Positions 58,145 to 64,000 of a stretch of DNA of 64,000 bases are shown one piece after another. This DNA comes from Astragalus membranaceus (Eukaryota; Streptophyta; Magnoliopsida; Fabales; Fabaceae), in assembly GCA_039519185.1 (NCBI GenBank), contig CM076846.1:71472666-71536665 (forward strand). The letters are read 5' to 3'. The notes under the pieces were generated by a model, which did not search any database, was not told where the DNA came from, and was given only the letters and a program-made list of their open reading frames with translations. Each line of letters opens with the position of its first letter. Position 1 is the stretch's first letter. A program made the translations under genes and the position numbers.

Positions 58145-58467
58145 TGAAATGTAATCCAAATTCATTTCAATATGGAGTCCTTACTGTTGGTGTTATTGCA
58201 ACAGCACCAGACCTGCTATTGTTCTTTTAGTTGCTGCTGATTGTTTTCTTTTATTTCTTAAGCTTGCTTAGTGACCATGGTTAGGTCTCAATATAAACCA
58301 GGTAATTAGTAGTTAAATTTCTGTTTTGTTAAGCCATAGTTAAGGTGCCCTATATAAGGCATCCGTGTAACCGTTTTACTAATCGAATAACATAATTCAT
58401 TCTCTCACATTTCTGTTAGAACTCTTCTCCCAAATTCTCTGGTTAAAAGTGCACTGCAATTCTAATA
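58145..58467 (+). repeat. Copia C 3' LTR (empty site for the 53622 element)
   Basis: The LTR is intact at 323 bp. It shows a single TTTCTTTTA where the left LTR holds the long-TIR element. Confidence 0.95.
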
Positions 58468-59175
58468 ATTTGATCTCATATTTTTACTAAAATTAAATTT
58501 TAATGAAAAAGGATAAAAATTATTTTATTGTTTTGATAGTATTAAAATTCCCAGAAAATTTTAATCATAAATTATACATATAATATTTTAGAATTTTATT
58601 TAAAAAATAAGTATAGTTAGAATATTTTTCATTAATTATATTGTATTTATATATCAATATTACTTTTCAATGAATTATGTCAGTTTCCTAAACGTTTTTC
58701 TTCTGAGTATATCGGTTGTAAACTTGTATCAATTAATATTGTAATTTATTTAATTTTATAATTATCACGTTTTAATCTATTTTCTAATTTATTCATTTTT
58801 TGGTCAAAGATAAAATTTAAAAAAATGGAAATGTATTAATTCTAGATTCAACGAATTAATATGAGAAATATGGTGAGAAAATCATGTCAATTAATATTCT
58901 TCTCTAATGACCCAGAAAATCATGTCAACTAGTTTAATATCAATTGTTCCTCAAATCCCTCGATTACAATGCATTTTATGGGTGCTGATGTGGTGCTGAA
59001 GCAAGTGAACTTGTTCTCGTGGGTGAGGAACGATGCTTTGTGTTTCACTATGCGTGCGAATTATGAATTCGTTACTTATGAAAACTTAGCTCAGACCAAC
59101 TTCCATATAGGATTTGACCTTGTTGCTCGTACTTTGTATTTTAAGCCAACTGATTGTGCCGTCGAACACTTGTAA
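58468..59175 (+). pseudogene. A1B aspartyl protease copy 2: promoter joined to C-terminus
   Basis: From 58468 to ~58875 the sequence aligns with the upstream region of copy 1. It then jumps, with ~80 bp of unrelated DNA, to the last ~68 codons of the protease (MHFMGADVVLKQVNLFSWVR ... NFHIGFDLVARTLYFKPTDC). Both catalytic motifs are gone. The final frame is open with a normal stop at 59173-59175. A deletion of more than 1 kb between promoter and last exon part explains this. Divergence from copy 1 is considerable, so the duplication is old. Confidence 0.88.
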
Positions 59176-59204
59176 GTTTCTGTTTTGCTATGATATATGT
59201 TATT

Positions 59205-59640
59205 TTAGATTCTGCAAATATAGTGATTTTTGGTTTTAGTCCCTCGCGTGTTTGTTGTGTTTAAAAATATAGTGATACATTAACGAAATAGGCGTTTTGG
59301 TCCCTACATTTTTTTTTTCATTTTCATTAATAGTCCCTGTCGTTAAATCCATCTGATCAGTCAACAGAAATGTGACGTGGCTGTTAAAAACATAGGGACC
59401 AAAACACCTATTTCGTTAATGTAGGGACTAAACTTAGAATGACCCAATTTTGTAGGGACCAAAAACATATTTTACCCTAAATAAAAAAAGCCTAATCAGA
59501 TGGATTTAACGACAGTGACTATTAATGAAAACGGAAAAAAATGTAGGGACCAAAACGCCTATTTTGTTAATGTAGGGACTAAACTTAGAAGGAGCCGATT
59601 TTGTAGGGACTAAAAACATATTTAACCCTAATTTATATAC
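59205..59640. mobile_element. MITE-like inverted repeats, two related copies
   Basis: AACGAAATAGGCGTTTTGG (59283) and its inverse near 59535-59570 form one inverted pair. The block GGGACCAAAACACC...TTTTACCC (59393-59475) is repeated directly at 59545-59630. Ends resemble AGGGT(T/A)AAATATGTTTTT. A GACGTGGC box is at 59372. The boundaries and duplications are unclear. Confidence 0.6.
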
Positions 59641-59982
59641 ACCAAATAGTATTTACCAAATAAATCATTAAAAAATATATTGCATATTAGTGCATCACAC
59701 GATATGTTTCCCTATATTAGTATATCTTCATAAGTTTTTTATTTATTAATATTGTTGTTTAATATTATCATTTTTCCTTATTTTAATACAAAAAAGTAAT
59801 AGACTAGCAGTCCAAAAAAAAAGTAATAGACTAACAAATATAGGCATTACTATTTTTTTTTTTTTAAAAAGGGGTTTCATTATGGAACATATCTAACTTT
59901 TTTAACAATAAATAAAAGCACAAATAAACGTACGTAGTAAATTATGTAACTATTTTAAATGAGAAAAGTTTGGATATATTTT
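59641..59982. other. AT-rich non-coding interval
   Basis: No gene, LTR end or RNA gene recognised. Confidence 0.5.
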
Positions 59983-60691
59983 TGTAATATCCTGACTTTT
60001 AGATGTCATAAAATCTAGTATATTACACTTTTAGCTTAATCAGATATACATAATCCTAAGCTTGGATTAAAATATATCTTCACGAGAAAGTTCAATCTAT
60101 AAGCAATTTTTGAGGAACTTTCATAAAATTACATCATAAGGAATCCATCATCATTTTGGTACAGCAGAAAACCACTTATATTCGAATACATCATTTTACT
60201 CCAAACTTAGGGAAATGTACATCCTAGTTACCTTCAAAGGTAATACAAGAAATAAATAGAGGATCCCTAGAGGATCTCATCTCACAATACATAAAGTAAG
60301 AATTCCATCAAGAAATAAATAAAGTTTCCTCTTCATCAAACAAGTCATTCTTCTGATCATCTGTAAAACCACAACATTAAAGGGTGATATTACAATCTCA
60401 GTGAGTCCTTCCGCAGCACCTCACCATATATCTCTCGTAGTCTTTTAATTATGTTCTATCTCTTTAGTAAATCCATAAGAAATCTGAATAATATCAGTTT
60501 CAGTGGAGAACCCGTACTAAACAGAACGTTGAGCAAACCATCTGGGCCTTGAACTCAGGAGACATGACCTCTCATTCTAAGTATACTAATTAATCTTGTG
60601 GTGTGTCATGTGTTTTATGAATAGACCATCAGTTTGTTTTTGCTCTAGATAGTTAGTCATACAATGCGATAACCATCAACATTAAGCATCA

Positions 60692-60694
<3 letters not shown>

Positions 60695-60779
<85 letters not shown>
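60695..60779. repeat. (TA)n microsatellite
   Basis: About 42 uninterrupted TA units, the longest simple repeat in the window. Confidence 0.97.
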
Positions 60780-60784
<5 letters not shown>

Positions 60785-60818
60785 ATGCCATAAAATACTC
60801 AAAATCAATCCTTCACAC

Positions 60819-61417
60819 CAGTGTTTTAAAACTCGGACCGGTGACCGACTCGGTGAGGGTACTGGGTCACCGGGTCAAGGGTCGGACCGAAGGGTTGACA
60901 GTTAAACCGCATAACCGACTTTTTTAGAATATATAATAAAAATCGTAATCTAGTAACAACAATTCGTCTCTGGTGCAGTGGAAAAAAACCCCCATGTACT
61001 AACTCGGAGGTCCAAGGATCAATTCTTGGGGCTTATTTTTTGAGTACAATGTGTTTGATTATTAAAAAATTCGAATTTAAAATACGCAGCGTTGGAAATA
61101 CTCGCGCGTGCATGCATTGAAAAGGGGGAAAGGAGCAATAATAACATTGGGAAGGAGCAATAATAACATTGGGAAGCGCGCAAGCTTTGAAAATGTATCA
61201 ATAAATAATAACAGTAAGTAAGCAATCGGAACAGAACCTTTAATCTTGAACCGAGTCAACTGGGTTAAAGCAGAGCGTGACCGAGTTTGACCGAGTTTCA
61301 CTGAGTTTGACCGAGTCATATACAAGTCCGATCGAATAACGTGACCGAACCGGCTAGGGGTCCGGTTCCCGGTTGACCCGGTCGGAGCGGCCGGTCCGGT
61401 TGAGTTTTAAAACTATG
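60819..61417. mobile_element. Non-autonomous hAT element (hAT-2)
   Basis: 599 bp with ends CAGTGTTTTAAAACTC and (reverse complement) CATAGTTTTAAAACTC, and a perfect 8-bp duplication CTTCACAC (60811-60818, 61418-61425). Subterminal DNA is rich in GACCGG/CCGGGTC and GACCGAGT repeats, the interior is AT-rich, and no transposase is encoded. Its plan is the same as hAT-1, although sequence identity is limited. Confidence 0.93.
60971..61028 (+). other. tRNA-like box pair inside hAT-2
   Basis: TGGTGCAGTGG (60971-60981) matches an A box well. GGATCAATTCT (61016-61026) is a weaker B-box match, ~35 bases downstream. Position within the element is comparable to the boxes in hAT-1. Confidence 0.45.
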
Positions 61418-62094
61418 CTTCACACATAGTAAACAATCTTCATATTATCATAATATGCAAATAGACACCAAATACTAAAGTAAACACACATTTTCCCCAT
61501 GCTTCAATGATCACAATTATATTAATGTTGGGATGGTCATTGTAATAAATGAAAAACACCAAATCATAACTATTTATAAATGTAGTTCACTTCGTTAGCT
61601 TTCCAACGCATCCAAGAACACCTAAATCAGAGTTTCAGATGAAAAGTTACGTCAAAAATAAGTTGGAAGGATGCATAAGTTTTTCTGTCAAACTGAAATC
61701 CAACACGTACAAGTTCCCGTGTTGGACCCCAAGGACCAATGAACTATCAGAGTTCACCTTTTTGCTGTTTTGGTGCTTTACAATCCTTCCATTGATTATC
61801 CTAACTTACCCTACTCATGTACCATCAATTTACACACATATAATCACAATTTAATGGCTTTCAATATACAATCACAACAATAATCGAGAAACGAATCAAC
61901 AATCACATTAAGCATTTCACACTTGATATACTCATAACTTGAAAAAGGTTTCAAAATCAAACATGCAAACATAATCTTTGAGAACATCAACCCTTTTTAA
62001 ATTTCAAACAATTAATATAGCAAAACACAAAAAGGGGAAGAAGAAGAACTCACATTAACATTGAGCAACTCCAAAAACAGCTTTGAATCCCTCA

Positions 62095-62196
62095 TGTTAG
62101 ATGCTAAATTATTATGTAATTTTATCATTGTACATTCTCTAGTTTAGAGTAGCTAGTTGCTAGTTAGTTTACTTATTTCCTCCACTAAACTAGAGT

Positions 62197-62230
<34 letters not shown>

Positions 62231-62295
62231 CTCTTTCCAATATCAATAAATGAGAGAATTCATTTTATCATATTCTAACATGGTATCAGTTGAAT
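62095..62295 (+). repeat. Copia D 5' LTR and primer-binding site
   Basis: TGTTAGATGC to TATTCTAACA (62095-62280, 186 bp), then TGGTATCAGTTG at 62281, which matches the start of the initiator-tRNA-Met PBS. The LTR contains a TA run at 62199-62228 and AATAAA at 62245. A (TC)n run lies at 62351-62390 in the leader. Confidence 0.88.
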
Positions 62296-62342
62296 ATTCT
62301 CTCTCCAAACACTCCCTTTTCACTCTAACCATGTAACGGTTT

Positions 62343-62391
<49 letters not shown>

Positions 62392-62427
62392 AGCTTTCCC
62401 CTTTCACTCAAGCTCTTTTCGTCGTCA

Positions 62428-63380
62428 ATGGCGTCTGCCACCTCCTCCGATGAGGATTCCGATCACTCAAACCATTCCTCCGTTCAATCCGCTCGCCACA
62501 AAATGCCTAAGCCGAAAGATTACTCCGATCCATACTATATCCACCCTAACGAGAATCCTTCTTTGGTTCTCATCACACCTGTGTTTGAAGGACCTAATTA
62601 CCACTGCTGGATTCGAGCTATGACAATGGCATTAGAGATGAAAAACAAGTTTCCGTTCGTTGATGGTTCAATCATTCGTCCTGCGGCTTCAGATCTGAGG
62701 TTTTCTCTTTGGAAACGATGCAATATGCTCGTTCTATCGTGGATTAATCACTCTGTCTCCACCGAGATCTCGTCTAGCATCCTCTGGATTACTGAAGCTT
62801 ATGGCATTTGGAAGGAATTGTGCAATCGATTCTCGCAAGGTGATAACACTCGAATCTCGCATCTTATCTTGACATCTTCTCGTTGAAACAAGGTGAAACC
62901 TCTGTTACTTCCTATTTCACAAAAATGCGGATTCTATGGGACGAACTATGTAATCATCGTCCAATTCCGACTTGCCTTGCACCTGCTGGTACTTGTTGTT
63001 GCAACGTTTCGAAGACAGTGCAAGATTATCGCGAACGAGATGTTGTTATGTCGTTCCTTCAAGGCTTGGACGACAATTTTGCTGCTGTGCGCTCACAAAT
63101 TCTTCTGATGGAGCCTATTCCACCGCTTGCGAAAGCCTACGTCATGATTCTTCAACAAGAACGCCAAATCGGTACTCCTGTTGTTCCTGACATCTCTGTT
63201 GCACCTGCTTTATGAAGCACGGTTATCCACCTGGTTTTAAGCAATATAAGAAATCTGTCAATAATGTTGCTATTGACGAAGCTCCACCTGCTGCATCTGC
63301 ATCTAGTTCACCTGTTAGCCTCACTGCAGACCAGATCCAGAGCCTGCTGTCTTTGCTCCTTGCTACTCCTCCTGCTGTCT
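62428..63380 (+). pseudogene. gag: Copia D gag, frameshifted
   Basis: It starts MASATSSDEDSDHSNHSS. The N-terminal gag segment (NPSLVLITPVFEGPNYHCWIRAMTMAL) and UBN2-like part (IWKELCNRFSQGDNTRISHLIL) are followed by a frame change near 62875; gag then continues in another frame (KQGETSVTSYFTKMRILWDELC, VMSFLQGLDDNFAAVRSQILLM). A further break at ~63205 comes before a Ser/Pro/Leu-rich tail. No zinc knuckle, protease, integrase or RT of this element follows, because LINE sequence begins at ~63380. Confidence 0.92.
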
Positions 63381-64000
63381 AGTGGGAAAAGTGCCTTCCT
63401 TGCAGGGAGAAACATTTTAGATGGTGTGGCTGTGGTAAACGAAGTGATGGATATGGCTAAGAGGACAAAGCCGAAATGTGTGGTACTAGAAGCGGATTTT
63501 GAGAAGGCGTACGATTCGGTAAGCTCGTCATACTTGGACTATATGTTGGAAAGGTTGGGGTTTGGCGAGAAGTGGAGGGGTTGGATGTGGGCATGCTACT
63601 CTTCCAATTCAATTTCAGTTTTGGTTAATGGTAGGCCAACGAAAGAATTTGTGGGTCAAAAGGGTTTGGAACAGGGCGATCCTCTTGCTCCCTTTTGGTT
63701 TCTAGTTGCGGTGGATGGGTTGGCGGGATTAGTAAGGATGGGAGTGGAATCTAATAATCTAAATGGTTTCAAGGTAAGTGAGACTCTCTCGGTTGATGTT
63801 CTACAATTTGCGGATGACACCATATTTTTATGGGATGGTGGGGAAAGAAGTGTGTGGTGTTTGAAAGCAATTCTTAGAAGCTTTGAGCTTGTATCGGGCT
63901 TGAAGGTGAATTTTTCTAAGAGTAATGTCATAGGCATAAATATGGAGGAGAGGATAATGGAGGGGATATCACAATTTCTATCATGTAGGTTGGGGTCTTC
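63381..64000 (+). pseudogene. LINE (L1-type) reverse transcriptase fragment, runs off window
   Basis: The frame from 63381 is open to the window end. It encodes L1-type RT: SAFLAGRNILDGVAVVNEV, LEADFEKAYDSV, QGDPLAPFWFLVAVDGL, and the catalytic block LQFADDTIFLW at about 63808-63840, then LVSGLKVNFSKSN. Endonuclease and N-terminal RT are missing on the left, where the sequence is directly joined to copia gag. No start codon suits the domain start. It is 5'-truncated, as is common for LINEs. Confidence 0.93.

Larger units (their letters stand above)
53513..58467 (+). mobile_element. Copia C, internally deleted, with two LTRs
   Basis: The left LTR (53513-54958, ~324 bp once the inserted long-TIR element is removed) and right LTR (58145-58467, 323 bp) both start TGAAATGTAATCC and end CTAA(C/T)A, and are nearly identical. 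A PBS-like TGGCATCTAGAGC follows at 54961-54973, and the purine tract AAGGGGAAG precedes the right LTR. The coding part lacks gag N-terminus and most of RT. No clear 5-bp duplication is visible. Directly left of the LTR, 53491-53512 repeats a piece of the LTR's own interior. Confidence 0.92.
59983..62094 (-). repeat. TGTAATATCC-type LTR fragment, nested host of hAT-2
   Basis: It starts TGTAATATCCTGAC and has the ACAATCTCAGTGAGTCC block (60390-60406) seen in solo LTRs 1 and 2, so it is a minus-strand LTR of the same broad type. It is interrupted by a hAT at 60819-61417 and cut at 62095 by a copia LTR. CCAACACG and CGTGTTGG (61700-61725) form a palindromic pair. Its end is not visible. Confidence 0.6.

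Noticed and set aside
1..64000. A novel multi-gene host system (defence cluster, biosynthetic cluster)
   Set aside because: All convincing coding sequence is retroelement-derived except two broken protease copies; no operon-like or clustered host genes are present.

Overview
This is a gene-poor, transposon-packed stretch of plant nuclear DNA. A Tat/Ogre-type gypsy element with an extra 5' ORF, a G-patch and an intron-like gap, several Ty1/copia elements, many LTRs starting TGTAAC, and long-inverted-repeat Mutator-like elements fit a papilionoid legume. The species cannot be fixed from the sequence. No intact host gene was found. The only host-type coding sequence is a pair of broken A1B (nepenthesin/CDR1-like) aspartyl protease copies.

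Layout. 1-1.5 kb: 3' end of a copia element. 1.5-2.1 kb: CCGG-rich non-autonomous hAT with an 8-bp target duplication. 2.1-5.7 kb: AT-rich DNA plus a block repeated at 29-30 kb. 5.7-6.85 kb: degenerate long-inverted-repeat element. 7.0-26.5 kb: long-TIR element with a perfect 9-bp duplication, holding an 18.6-kb minus-strand Ogre-like element that has its own 5-bp duplication. 26.5-49.3 kb: the two ends of a second long-TIR element (perfect 9-bp duplication) enclose LTR fragments, two solo LTRs, a SINE, a 9.55-kb non-coding LTR element with 3.85-kb LTRs, and a 3'-truncated copia. 49.3-51.2 kb: aspartyl protease pseudogene. 51.2-53.5 kb: small MITEs. 53.5-58.5 kb: internally deleted copia whose left LTR holds a 1.1-kb long-TIR element. 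58.5-59.2 kb: deleted second protease copy. 59.2-62.1 kb: MITE-like repeats and an LTR holding a second hAT. 62.1-63.4 kb: copia LTR and gag, then a LINE reverse transcriptase running off the window end.

How the parts relate. The flanks of the two long-TIR elements join into a promoter-like stretch that also lies upstream of the second protease copy. About 42 kb of nested insertions therefore appear to sit inside the upstream region of the first protease copy. The nest can be ordered from target duplications: protease upstream DNA, then Mutator-like elements, then Ogre and other LTR elements, then a SINE and solo LTRs.

Limits: all alignments, counts and boundaries were made by eye. LTR ages, lineage names and exact frameshift positions need computation.
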